NCBI RefSeq assembly: GCF_000026005.1
Contig: NC_005295.2
Location: forward strand, 682,001-746,000
Direction of reading: 5' to 3'
DNA from: Ehrlichia ruminantium str. Welgevonden
GTDB lineage: Bacteria; Pseudomonadota; Alphaproteobacteria; Rickettsiales; Anaplasmataceae
Length of the DNA: 64,000 nucleotides
Below, one piece after another: positions 1 to 8,508 of the stretch; positions within the stretch are counted from its first letter, which is position 1; every line of letters starts with the position of its first letter. Below the pieces are notes generated by a model that saw only the letters and a list, made by a program, of their open reading frames with translations, had not been told where the DNA came from and made no database searches. The position numbers and the translations under genes were made by a program.

Positions 1-105
1 GGCAGATTTGACTTTCAATGGCAAAGGTGTATTTTTCATTTGAGTATAAGGCATCCAAATATTTTTATAGCCTTTATCAAACCACAAGCAAGAGTGAGTA
101 TGCAT
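1..105 (-). CDS. bioA: BioA, adenosylmethionine-8-amino-7-oxononanoate aminotransferase, N-terminal fragment cut by window edge
   Basis: The minus strand reads open from an ATG at 105 to the window edge, giving 35 residues. They include the WMPYTQMKNTPLPLKVKSA stretch, which matches the conserved N-terminus of BioA (E. coli has a W-H-P-Y-T-S-M then P-L-P-V pattern in the same place). BioA is the PLP enzyme that makes 7,8-diaminopelargonic acid in biotin synthesis, a pathway Ehrlichia keeps. The base composition of these 105 bases is clearly richer in G and C than the desert that follows. The catalytic lysine and most of the protein lie outside the window. No strong ribosome binding site is visible upstream of the ATG. 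Confidence 0.8.
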   Translation of the reverse strand, partial: MHTHSCLWFDKGYKNIWMPYTQMKNTPLPLKVKSA

Positions 106-1812
106 TTTATAGTTACTTTTTTTGATAAAAAGTTTAATTATAAAGTATTGTATTGTAAGTGATAGAGAAAAAAAAAGATATTTCATATTAATCATATAAT
201 GATAAGAATGAAATATCTAACTTTTATAATAAGTATTTTGCTTATACAAAAGATTTTTTTTAGAACAACAGTACAAAAAATTTATAGAGAAAAAAATATT
301 TAAGTCGCTTAATGTATTCTTTCTTATGACTGTAATGCTTAGCAATTGTAGAGAATCAATTAAAATATTTCACAATTTTACTATAAATAAATATTGTAAT
401 CATTAATAAAGATGTTTACTCGATTTAATAAAACAAGTAAAAAATAAGATTTATAAGAACAACATGACATAATTACTGATCTATTTCTAGTAAGTATATA
501 CTGTTAATAACTATTATAGTTATTTTAATATATGACAAAGAAATTATTAGTGTTTTTTCAGTATGGCATGTACAAATATAAGGTATAAGGGTAGAAAACA
601 TGACAATATTTCTGATAAATGTATATTTGGTAAATGTTAAATTATAAGATACCTTGTAGTTGTAGGAATATACTTTAACAATTGATACAAAAGTTTCTAA
701 GTTTAATAATAAAACAAATAAAAAACGAAAATATGATATAATTACTGACTTATTTTCTAATAAGAGTGTATTAATAACTATTGTAGGTATTTTACAATGG
801 CAAAAGCTACTAATATTGTTTACTACAATATGTAAGAACATAAAATTTAGAGATAAAAATATTTTTTAATGAATATATGTTAACAAATTTCACAATACTT
901 AACTGAGTATACTAAAAAGATACTGTATTATAGAAATATAATAATCTTAGTATATACTGAAGTGTGTATGAATTTTATTTTACATTTGAAGATAGCTTTG
1001 CTTACATGTATTTAGTAATACTTGTGTAAGTTGAGTAAAGATATTTATTGTGTCATAGATTATCTATTTTTGATAATCAAATGGTATTTTGGTAATCTAT
1101 AAATGTTTTTTTATTATAATAAATATGATATTTGATAAATGCAGTGTTTATTTGTGATGATTCAACAATATAGCATCATTAATAATAAGTAATTAGCATG
1201 TTACTAACTTGTGATAATTTATTGGGTATATTATTAGTAATATGTGGTTTTGTTGTTAAGTTTTTATAGAGAAATACATTTAACTTTCAAAGTATTAAAA
1301 AACTTCTTCTATGCTATTAGATTATAAAATATTTAGTTATTAATACATTGTAAGTATTAATATTACAATAATATTGTGTATTTAAGGTGATCATTGCATA
1401 GAACGAGAGATTAATGATATTATAATTTAATGTAGTACTGTGAAACATATGGTGTATATATATAAAGATGATGTGTTTAATATGATATTCTAACACTTGA
1501 CTGTTATAAAGATGGGAAAGAATATAGTTATTTAGTAATTAAAATCAGGAATTCAGTAGTACAAAAAAAGGATTTAGAGGAAAAATTGTATGTATTTAGT
1601 GTAATGACTATTGTACTTACACTGTACTGATATTACTAAATATTACTAAAAATATTTTGAAATTATTTATCTATACCTTACCATAATATACGCTGCTAAA
1701 ATATGTAGATAATTTTTATTGTTGAAATTCAATAACTTAAGGTATGAATTACAAGTATTGTCATATATATTATCTTTAAGATGCATTTGATATGATTTAA
1801 GTAAGTTATAAT
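106..1812. other. 1.7-kb AT-rich gene desert between bioA and the terminase gene
   Basis: I see no supported gene here. Open frames exist (for example minus 473-841) but are rich in Ile, Tyr, Asn, Ser and Thr and look like translated AT-rich noise. The stretch contains a degenerate direct repeat listed separately. Long deserts such as this are typical of Ehrlichia intergenic regions. Confidence 0.6.
420..840. repeat. Degenerate direct repeat, two units about 280 bp apart
   Basis: The stretch from about 420 to 580 resembles the stretch from about 700 to 840. Shared blocks in the same order include AATAAAACAA(G/A)TAAAAAA, ATAATTACTGA, TATTAATAACTATT-TAG-TATTTT and a following GGCAAA or GACAAA block. 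Identity is imperfect, with small indels. A shorter related block (ACAAAAAA then TTTAGAG or TATAGAG then AAAAA) occurs near 276 and 1563. It looks like an old tandem duplication that has decayed. Confidence 0.5.
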
Positions 1813-3228
1813 TTATAGCTCTTTTACGGAAATATTGTGTATAATGTTGTGATATATCCACTCAAAATATTGAGTCATACTATCTACTTGATCATCATTT
1901 TGTGTATTAGGAAATGATAGTATTTCTTCTTCGAAATCACTAAGCCATGGAGCATCATATGGTAAAAATACTTTTCTGGATTCAAGTATTGGAATAATTT
2001 TATAGAATCTAGTTAATTTGCTAGTTGTAGGGACAATTTCTATAATTGGTATTTTACTGATATTCTTTATTTCTTGAATTAGTTGTACTCCACTTCCTTT
2101 GTTTTCTATAAGTATAGCACTTGGTTTCCAACGACTTGCCAAATTTATTAATGCTTGTTTTAATGGTTGATACTCTAATTTTTCTTTATATATATCAAGT
2201 AAGAAAAAACAGTTATCACTATAAGACCATGTTGTGCATATACTATAATCACTATTATAATTTACAGAAGAAGCTGTATCCCAACTTTGGGTTATATTAG
2301 TGTTTTCATGATTGTATAATGTTTGATTATACCTTTGAAACCATATGTATTTAATGATACCACTTGATAAGTTAATAGGATTTTGTTGATATTGAGCTGC
2401 AAAAGCATATGATCCTAGCTCTGATTTTAGTTCATTAATATATTTTTTCCCATATTTCCAATATAAGAAATCACCTTCTTTTCTTATATGTAAAATATTT
2501 TTTACTTTTTTCTTGTATTTAAATTTCCATGGGTAAGCAATAGAATATATTATATGTTTTTTTTCTGCAATTGCTGGGAGAGATAATACATGCCATTTAT
2601 TATGTAATTTTTTTGAGAGTAAATATCCAGTCAAATCTTCTGTATGTAATCTATGCATTACAACTACAACAACACTGTGTTTTCTATCATTTAATCTAGT
2701 CATGAGTGATTGTTCAAACCAATTACATACACGTTGTCTATATGTTTTACTTAAGGCTTGTAGAGGATTCATTGGATCATCTATAATTAAGAAGTCACCA
2801 CCTTCTCCTGTTATACTTCCCCCAACTGATGTTGCAAATCGATATCCTCTCTGTAAAGTTTGAAATTTTTGTTTAGTATTTTGGTCTTTTGATAATATTA
2901 CATGTGGAAATAGTTTTTTGTACCATTCTGATTGTAATATATATCGATTATCTAAAGATAATTTTTCACTTAAAATTTGAGAATAACTTGCAACTATAAT
3001 TTTTGCTTGAGGATTTAATCCAAATATCCAAGATGGCCAGGCTATACTTACACATAGAGATTTTGCATATCTTGGAGGCATGTTAATTATTAATCGGTTA
3101 ATTTTGCCATTTAATGCAGCTTCTAATCTATCTGCAATTACTTTAATGTGCCAGTTATTAATAATGTAGTTTGTAGATGAAGCTGTGTTAAAACATAATT
3201 TTAAAAAGCTAAGGAAATCATGAGGCAT
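1813..3228 (-). CDS. Phage/GTA-type large terminase subunit
   Basis: This 471-residue protein would cut DNA and drive it into a phage or GTA capsid. The N-terminal ATPase has a variant Walker A, PPRYAKSL, at residues 51-58, a Walker B DFLIIDDP at 145-152 and a motif III VVVMHRLHTEDL near 187-199. The C-terminal RuvC-like nuclease keeps acidic positions in SWDTASS, ILIENKGSG and NDDQVDSMTQ. Length and motifs look complete, so this is not an obvious pseudogene. It lies downstream of tail and connector genes on the same strand, whereas in a standard GTA cluster the terminase is first; portal, protease and capsid genes are not in this window. That order suggests rearrangement. Large terminases of this type are scattered through Rickettsiales genomes as GTA-related genes. 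Confidence 0.9.
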   Translation of the reverse strand: MPHDFLSFLKLCFNTASSTNYIINNWHIKVIADRLEAALNGKINRLIINMPPRYAKSLCVSIAWPSWIFGLNPQAKIIVASYSQILSEKLSLDNRYILQSEWYKKLFPHVILSKDQNTKQKFQTLQRGYRFATSVGGSITGEGGDFLIIDDPMNPLQALSKTYRQRVCNWFEQSLMTRLNDRKHSVVVVVMHRLHTEDLTGYLLSKKLHNKWHVLSLPAIAEKKHIIYSIAYPWKFKYKKKVKNILHIRKEGDFLYWKYGKKYINELKSELGSYAFAAQYQQNPINLSSGIIKYIWFQRYNQTLYNHENTNITQSWDTASSVNYNSDYSICTTWSYSDNCFFLLDIYKEKLEYQPLKQALINLASRWKPSAILIENKGSGVQLIQEIKNISKIPIIEIVPTTSKLTRFYKIIPILESRKVFLPYDAPWLSDFEEEILSFPNTQNDDQVDSMTQYFEWIYHNIIHNISVKEL

Positions 3229-3793
3229 GGAATTATTGAAATATTAATATATTATTTATGGGATAATATGTTTGTCATATGTGAATTTTTATAATGTTTT
3301 AAGATATAAAGTTTTTACAATAGAAATAAATTAATAATTGTTGTTATATTAGATTACATGTTAGGTTACTAGATAAGATAATTAATATTATCAGCTGCAA
3401 TGTTATGATAATATATGTAATTTAGTTAATACTATGTGGAGTTGTGATTTTATATCAAAACGTTATCAGGTTGAAAATTTTATTAAAATATTTGATAACC
3501 TTACTATTATAAGATAACTAAAACAGATATAGTATTTATCTAATATATTACTTACTAAATAATTAGAAAAATATATATAATAGACCTATAATTTATTTTG
3601 TATTATAGTACTGTGTTAAAAAAAATATAAATTATATAATTTGTAAAAATTATCATTATCTAAAAAATTTAGCAAAATTTGATATGAAAATGGCAATCTT
3701 ATTTATTTAGTACTATAAATTCTAAATTGTATTTTAGTAAGGATTATCTAAATAAATTTTTAAAAATTATACTTAATTTATAAGAGTATGTAT
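3229..3793. other. Gene-free AT-rich gap inside the phage block
   Basis: No coding signal is visible upstream of the terminase start in this 565-bp gap. It may once have carried further phage genes, but no recognisable remnant is left. The terminase ATG at 3228 has no strong ribosome binding site. Confidence 0.5.
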
Positions 3794-3983
3794 CTACTTT
3801 ACATGTGGTATCAGTGTTAAATTTGGAATATTAATTACATTGTTATGATTTTTATGTTTTGTTTTTGTTAAGTGGTTTATTGTAACATTGTATATAATTA
3901 AATTAACATCTAACAGTAAAGATGGTACTGGTAGTATTAATGTTAATAAAAAATTCAATAATTTTAAAAAACATTTTTTTTTT
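3794..3983 (-). pseudogene. Out-of-frame continuation of the 3964-4344 gene beyond the A10 tract
   Basis: After the A10 run the -1 frame stays open for roughly 60 codons and ends in TAG at 3794-3796. The reading begins FLKLLNFLLTLILPV, a hydrophobic stretch placed exactly where the paralog has MLTALLKMIVNQITLILS. The rest is Asn/His/Lys-rich. The matching hydropathy is what suggests this is the lost C-terminus and not chance; the primary sequence match is weak. Confidence 0.45.
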
Positions 3984-4344
3984 GAGATTTATAATTAGAT
4001 TTCTTTTTTGCTTGAGCTCCTCTTCCAAATTTTTTTGCACCTCTAATATTTGAAGTTATAGTTTGTCCAGCACGTTGTATAGGGTCCATTTCATGCGCAA
4101 TGGTTGACATCAATAAAGTTTTAATTTCTAGTTTTATATCTTTTTTAAGTTTATTCACTGTTGGGTATTTTTTGTGTACTACATATGTTTTTCTATTGAT
4201 ATTTTTTGATATTTTTTTACTTTTATATAAGTTTTTTTTTAATTTTCTTAATTCTGTGTGTATATGTCTTAGTTTTTTTAGATCATAAGATCTATTAATA
4301 GAACTGTATATTGTTTTAATCTTTAATTTTGAGGAGAGCAGCAT
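3964..4344 (-). CDS. Small basic phage-block protein, paralog of the 4489-5058 gene, probably frameshifted near its end
   Basis: This 126-residue lysine-rich protein is of unknown function. Its C-terminal part holds an AHEMDPIQRAG block followed by AKKFGRG. The same block, as AHRMDPVQRAG then AKKFGRS, is in the next gene upstream, so the two are paralogs. The paralog continues after the block with a hydrophobic helix, but this frame stops just after a run of ten A (T at 3974-3983 on the plus strand). The -1 frame continues with a similar hydrophobic helix, down to 3794. So the gene is either a recent frameshift or a slippage-expressed longer protein. I do not recognise the family. Confidence 0.6.
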   Translation of the reverse strand: MLLSSKLKIKTIYSSINRSYDLKKLRHIHTELRKLKKNLYKSKKISKNINRKTYVVHKKYPTVNKLKKDIKLEIKTLLMSTIAHEMDPIQRAGQTITSNIRGAKKFGRGAQAKKKSNYKSQKKNVF

Positions 4345-4488
4345 ATGTATGTTATGCTAATGTATATAAGGTATTCATAATACTAATATATTAGTGTAAA
4401 ACTTTTATTAATTTAGATAATAAGTATTTTCTTTAATAGAATTATTAAATATATTAATAATATAGAATAATGTTATTGAAGTGATAAA

Positions 4489-5058
4489 TTATCTACTTCT
4501 GGTTTTTTGGCTATTGTTAGATAACATGTTAGATAAATATTGTGGTCTATATTCTGGTTCAGTATTTTTTTTATGCTCAGTACTATCGTGAGTTACTGCT
4601 ATGCTCAATATTAATGTAATTTGGTTCACAATCATCTTTAGTAATGCTGTTAACATATTTGATGATTTATTTTCTTTTGTTGATCTCCCAAATTTTTTTG
4701 CATCTTTGTTATTTGATTTGACAGTTTCTCCTGCTCTTTGTACAGGGTCCATTCTATGAGCAATTATTGATTTTAGCATGTTAAGTTGTAACTTTATGTT
4801 ATTTTTAATTTTATTTATATCATCTTCATGATGGGGATCATCTATTTGTTGATCTAGTTTTTTTGCACTATGATTAGTAACATCATTGGTATGTGTATTT
4901 GTTTTTTCATGTTTTACATCAGAAAGATTTTTTAATAATGATTTGTCTCGTGTTATTTTAACTAATGTAGAAATTTCTTTTTGTATTTTACAAAGCTTTT
5001 GATAATCATTGCAGTTGTCTATCATTTTATATATTAATTTCTCTTGTTCGTGTATCAT
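4489..5058 (-). CDS. Unknown phage-block protein with MDPxQRAG motif and hydrophobic segment
   Basis: This 189-residue protein follows the major tail protein gene by 57 bp on the same strand. The N-terminal 70 residues look helical and charged. The AHRMDPVQRAGETVKSN block lies near residue 100 and is followed by AKKFGRS, then a hydrophobic helix near residues 135-155, then a polar tail. The motif block is shared with the neighbouring 3964-4344 product. In GTA clusters this position downstream of the tail protein holds tail-assembly or tape-measure genes, but I see no real similarity to those and assign no function. A membrane-active role is possible from the single hydrophobic helix. Confidence 0.7.
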   Translation of the reverse strand: MIHEQEKLIYKMIDNCNDYQKLCKIQKEISTLVKITRDKSLLKNLSDVKHEKTNTHTNDVTNHSAKKLDQQIDDPHHEDDINKIKNNIKLQLNMLKSIIAHRMDPVQRAGETVKSNNKDAKKFGRSTKENKSSNMLTALLKMIVNQITLILSIAVTHDSTEHKKNTEPEYRPQYLSNMLSNNSQKTRSR

Positions 5059-5115
5059 AATAATTAAAATCTATAAAACTAACTTAAAAATATTTAAAAT
5101 AGTAAATGATTTATA

Positions 5116-5505
5116 TTAATAATTATTAAAAAACACTTTTTCAGAACTTACTAATGTTGTACTAAAATTGTCGAAATTATTCGGTTCATAATACCTTTCA
5201 TATGTTTCAACAATGCATTTTGTGGATATTATTTCTTTTTCATTAATAATTATTTTAAACTCTGCAATTTCATTATTAAAAGAATACAATTGTAGTAGTT
5301 TATCTGCTGGTGAATAATCTATAATTCCTGAAATTCTAAAGATAATATATTTATTTCCTGAATTATATAAAACATTTTTCCATCCTGATAATGAAATGTT
5401 TTTTGTATATTCATTTTTATTATGTAAGCTCATTTTTAGATTTTTTATATTATTTAGAGAGATGAAATGATTATTAGAATCTTTAATTTGTAATAGTATT
5501 GACAT
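5116..5505 (-). CDS. Major tail protein, TP901-1 / GTA gp9-like
   Basis: This 129-residue, beta-rich protein would form the tail tube. The pattern SILLQIKDSNN at the start, SGWKNVL near residue 40, a DYSPADKLLQLY block in the middle and a TKCIVETYERYYEPNN block near the C-terminus resembles phage major tail proteins of the TP901-1 family found as gp9 in alphaproteobacterial GTAs. It overlaps the upstream DUF3168 gene by 23 bp, the same gene order as gp8-gp9 in GTA clusters. It is slightly shorter than usual. The assignment rests on pattern and context, not on a search. Confidence 0.7.
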   Translation of the reverse strand: MSILLQIKDSNNHFISLNNIKNLKMSLHNKNEYTKNISLSGWKNVLYNSGNKYIIFRISGIIDYSPADKLLQLYSFNNEIAEFKIIINEKEIISTKCIVETYERYYEPNNFDNFSTTLVSSEKVFFNNY

Positions 5506-5893
5506 GTATTTTTCTTGCTAGAATGGTGAAAATTAAAAGTGCATGAATGGATTCTTTATGTTCGGTTATAGTGGAGCTATATTCTGGTATAATTTTATAT
5601 TCGAATGTAGGTAAATTAATTTGATGATTTAGTAATATGTGACTAACAAGATTTGATATTTTATATAATATATTAATGTGGTTACTATAAACATTGCATA
5701 GTATCTGTGCCTTAAATATATTATTATCGAATGTGCTTAGTGTTTTAAAATTACTGATATGTACATTTAAATACGGTAATGATACGTTGTTAGGTGTAAT
5801 GTCAAATATATTAGTTACAATTTTATTAAGTTCTCTATGTGATTTTAATGATTTTAGAACAGAAGTGTAAATGTTTTGTACTAAATCTATCAT
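5483..5893 (-). CDS. DUF3168 tail-completion protein, GTA gp8-like
   Basis: This 136-residue protein fits the DUF3168 family, which terminates or joins the phage tail tube. Features are the N-terminal YTSVLKSLKSHRELNKIV helix, the FDITPNN then PYLNVHIS block typical of the family, and a C-terminal ESIHALLIFTILARK. It overlaps the connector gene upstream by 4 bp (ATGA) and the tail gene downstream by 23 bp, indicating translational coupling and a real operon. Function is inferred from family and order. Confidence 0.75.
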   Translation of the reverse strand: MIDLVQNIYTSVLKSLKSHRELNKIVTNIFDITPNNVSLPYLNVHISNFKTLSTFDNNIFKAQILCNVYSNHINILYKISNLVSHILLNHQINLPTFEYKIIPEYSSTITEHKESIHALLIFTILARKIHVNTITN

Positions 5894-6456
5894 AAAACTA
5901 ACTTTAATTCACGGAAAGGGGAGTATATATCTTTGATGAATGTTAAAAGGTTAGTATTTTCTGATTCTCTATTTTTATATGCTACAGCTACATGATGTAA
6001 TATGCCATGTTTAATTTGTGCAGGTATTAATGAAGTATCTGTATATCCTGCTTCGTAGAGAATTTCTATTCTATTAACATTATTTTGAGTATGCAATAGA
6101 ATGTGAGATTGTACTATATCTACATGATAGTATCTTTCATCTATTAATTCTTCAATGTCGTTGATATGTATTATCTTGACGTAGTTGACTTTTATTATCG
6201 GATTGAATGGTAATTGTATTTTTCTAGGAATGTATCCACTACAGGAAATCTGCCATAGTTGTTTCGTTAACGATTTTTCAATGTACCATTGTGCATATTC
6301 AGATGCTATAGAAATTAGATTATTAATTAATTCATCATCTGTATTATTATTTACACGCAAAAATGATTTTACTTCTAATAAAGTTATAGGCAAAGATATA
6401 GGATTAGATTTACGTGTAATGCACAACATAGAACTTTCTAGCATATAAAACTCCAT
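5890..6456 (-). CDS. Head-tail connector protein, GTA gp6 / phiE125 gp8-like
   Basis: This 188-residue protein resembles the phage head-tail connector (adaptor) family. The N-terminal ITLLEVKSFLRV then DDELINNLISIASEYAQWY is the characteristic helical connector start. The middle has IQLPFNPIIKVNYVKI and the C-terminal part YEAGYTDTSLIPAQIKHGILHHVAVAY. The adaptor normally sits between capsid and tail genes, but capsid and portal genes are not present in this window, so the block is partial or rearranged. The start may also be an internal Met at residue 5 or 10. An overlap of 4 bp couples it to the next gene. Confidence 0.8.
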   Translation of the reverse strand: MEFYMLESSMLCITRKSNPISLPITLLEVKSFLRVNNNTDDELINNLISIASEYAQWYIEKSLTKQLWQISCSGYIPRKIQLPFNPIIKVNYVKIIHINDIEELIDERYYHVDIVQSHILLHTQNNVNRIEILYEAGYTDTSLIPAQIKHGILHHVAVAYKNRESENTNLLTFIKDIYSPFRELKLVL

Positions 6457-6493
6457 TGTTATGATTTGTGTGTTTTTTTAATGGTTAATCTGA

Positions 6494-6841
6494 TTAGAAA
6501 ATAATGCTTTCTATTATACTTGAGGAAATTTTATTAAATATTTTAATAATTATATCTTTATCATTGTTATTTAGTGTTTGTAAATTATTAGAACTGAGCA
6601 ATTGATTTATAAGATATTTGTTAAGTTCTTGAAAATTATGTGAGTATATTTTTTTTATTAAAGATACTAATTCTTTTTCTAAAGTGTGTTGAAAATTAGT
6701 TAAAAAGCTGGATGTGATATCTTCCATTTTATTTTCAAATTTTGTTTGATATTTTGTGATAATATCATCAAGTGCTCGGCTAAATTCATCTAGGTTTTGT
6801 TGTTCTATAAAATCTGGTTTGTTATTAAAAGTATTTGTCAT
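6494..6841 (-). CDS. Hypothetical helical protein at the head of the phage block
   Basis: This 115-residue protein is predominantly helical with coiled-coil-like spacing, running from a polar N-terminus (FIEQQNLDEFSRALDDI) to a C-terminal IIIKIFNKISSSIIESIIF. It is 37 bp upstream of the connector gene on the same strand. I recognise no family. The length and uniform coding character suggest a real gene and a possible small phage structural or scaffold protein, but that is only context. Confidence 0.6.
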   Translation of the reverse strand: MTNTFNNKPDFIEQQNLDEFSRALDDIITKYQTKFENKMEDITSSFLTNFQHTLEKELVSLIKKIYSHNFQELNKYLINQLLSSNNLQTLNNNDKDIIIKIFNKISSSIIESIIF

Positions 6842-7067
6842 ATCGATAAGTGATAAGTGGTGTTTGGTACATTATATATTTCCGATTTAGTATTAAGGAA
6901 GCAGTTTATTATTACTGATGTTTATTTATTTTTTTTTTAATTCGAAGATTTATTAAGGATGTTACACAATATCACTAGAATTTTGTTGAAATTTGTTCAA
7001 CAGATTTTATAATAAACTCTGTGTTTAAAATTTATTATTATATGTTTTAGTCCGTAATGCATTATGT

Positions 7068-7159
7068 GGAGAGATGGCCGAGAGGCTGAAGGCGACGGTT
7101 TGCTAAACCGTTATACGACTTAAATCGTATCGGGGGTTCGAATCCCTCTCTCTCCGCCA
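7068..7159 (+). tRNA. tRNA-Ser (anticodon GCT), 3' CCA encoded
   Basis: The acceptor arms GGAGAGA (7068-7074) and TCTCTCC (7149-7155) pair fully, with discriminator G at 7156 and an encoded CCA at 7157-7159. The anticodon stem ACGGT/ACCGT closes a TTGCTAA loop, giving anticodon GCT for AGC/AGT serine codons. A long variable arm (TACGA paired with TCGTA) confirms the class II serine type, and the T arm has the standard GGTTCGAATCC. Confidence 0.97.
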
Positions 7160-7203
7160 TGTTTTCAGTTATTATTAAAATATATTTGGTTGATAGGAAA
7201 GAA

Positions 7204-7332
7204 ATGAAAGTTATTGGGTCGTTGAAATCTGCAAAAATAAGAGATAAAGATTGTAGAGTTGTACGTAGGAAAGGGCGTATTTATGTTATCAATAAAAAAA
7301 ATCCTAGATTTAAAGCTAGGCAAGGATACTAA
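7204..7332 (+). CDS. rpmJ: 50S ribosomal protein L36
   Basis: The 42-residue product is L36, a small protein of the large ribosomal subunit. It shows [32 protein letters not shown] and ends RQGY, matching the alphaproteobacterial form that lacks the full zinc-binding cysteine/histidine set. The start at 7204 is preceded at good spacing by AGGAAAG. An in-frame ATG at 7159 overlaps the last base of the tRNA-Ser CCA, but has no ribosome binding site. Co-transcription with the tRNA is likely since only 44 bp separate them. The gene is too short to be picked up by length filters. Confidence 0.97.
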   Translation: MKVIGSLKSAKIRDKDCRVVRRKGRIYVINKKNPRFKARQGY

Positions 7333-7644
7333 TATTACATAAAGCCAATTTATGGTAATAGTCGTTTAATATAGGTTTTGTTTACATTTTGTAAGTTACA
7401 TTTGTTACTGGAATTGTATATTTAAGTACCTAAAATTGTAGAAGTTGTTCTATAGGATACTATAGGGTTGGTTAATAAAAATATTACATAGCTCAAAATA
7501 TGTTTTTATTGTTTGTTACTGCTTGTAGGGTATTGTATACAAGTTGTAGTTTTATTATTATACTTATTTATATGTATTTAAATAAGTTTTTTTGATCATA
7601 GAAGCATAGATTTATTAAAATAATGATCATCATTTGGTAATATA

Positions 7645-7791
7645 TTAACTAAAGATTGCACAGTGGAAATAAAATTTTCTAAATCTCATTTTATCTAATA
7701 ATTTAAACATGCCATTTGGTATTCCAATACGATTATTATCTGCCTAATAAAATAGGCGTCTTCTATTTTTATTTGAAAATCGTAAGCTCAT
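7645..7791 (-). pseudogene. Possible gene remnant with one in-frame stop
   Basis: On the minus strand an ATG at 7791 opens MSLRFSNKNRRRLFY, then a TAG at 7744-7746, then the same frame continues ADNNRIGIPNGMFKLLDKMR and stops at 7645. The Gly/Pro/Arg/Asp content is unlike the Ile/Asn/Lys/Tyr noise around it. I do not recognise the parent protein. It could equally be chance; the in-frame continuity is the only support. Confidence 0.25.
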
Positions 7792-8384
7792 ATTAATACA
7801 ATTATTAATAAAAATGAGATAATTCTATCTAAACTGAATGTCAGTATTTGGTATTATATAGGTATTATCGGATTTATCTTATGTTGGTATATTTATTGAT
7901 TATATTTGTGCCTATGACTAATAGATATATTTATGGTTTTTAAATCTAGAAATGTTTAGTATTGTTCTTAACTTACTTATTTCTGTTTATATAAAGTTAG
8001 TATTAGAAGATGTATTTAAATAGAGCAAATACAATTTTTGAGCATTACTCTAACGTATTTTAAATTGATTGTGGTTTATTATGTTACTGATTTTGACTGA
8101 ATTGTATGAGTTATATTATTGAAGCTTGTAAGGTAAATGTAGTTTATGAACGAATTTTTATACTATTTTGTTAAATTGAAGTTTTATAGTTATTGTATTT
8201 TTTATATCTCTATGGACTAAGAGGTAATCTATTACATATGATTTTATAAGACCTTAGTATAAGATACTTTAATGAAGATATGTAAAATAATAAAAAAAGT
8301 TTTTGTTTTGATATAAGAAATAAATTTTAATTATATCAAGGTAGTAAACAACTTCTTTATCAACTCATAAATTAGCAATTATTC

Positions 8385-8417
8385 AAAACATTATTTATAT
8401 TACTTAAATAATGTTTT
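8385..8417 (-). terminator. AT-rich perfect hairpin downstream of rpoH
   Basis: A 13-bp perfect inverted repeat (AAAACATTATTTA at 8385-8397 and its complement at 8405-8417) with a 7-nt loop lies about 90 bp after the rpoH stop. It has almost no G or C, so it is an unusual terminator, but its position and its resemblance to the hairpin after rsmA suggest a transcription end or RNA-stabilising structure. Confidence 0.4.
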
Positions 8418-8508
8418 ATTAAATTATGATAATATAGTACAAGAAATCTAAATAAAAGTACCTAATAATATGTTCTTGATACAATAAGTGAGATAAAAAT
8501 GAATTTTT

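Larger units (their letters stand above)
7333..8508. other. AT-rich gap between rpmJ and rpoH
   Basis: This 1.18-kb stretch holds no intact gene that I can support. It has one stop-interrupted coding-like piece (7645-7791, minus) and a strong AT hairpin at 8385-8417, both listed separately. A small GCCTA/TAGGC hairpin at 7742-7757 followed by T-rich sequence could end transcription from rpmJ. Confidence 0.5.

Noticed and set aside
473-841. Minus-strand open frame of 122 codons in the first desert
   Set aside because: Composition is Ile/Tyr/Ser/Asn/Thr noise, no ribosome binding site, and it runs through the degenerate repeat.
1667-1861. Minus-strand frame overlapping the end of the terminase gene
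   Set aside because: It overlaps the terminase in another frame and has no recognisable features.
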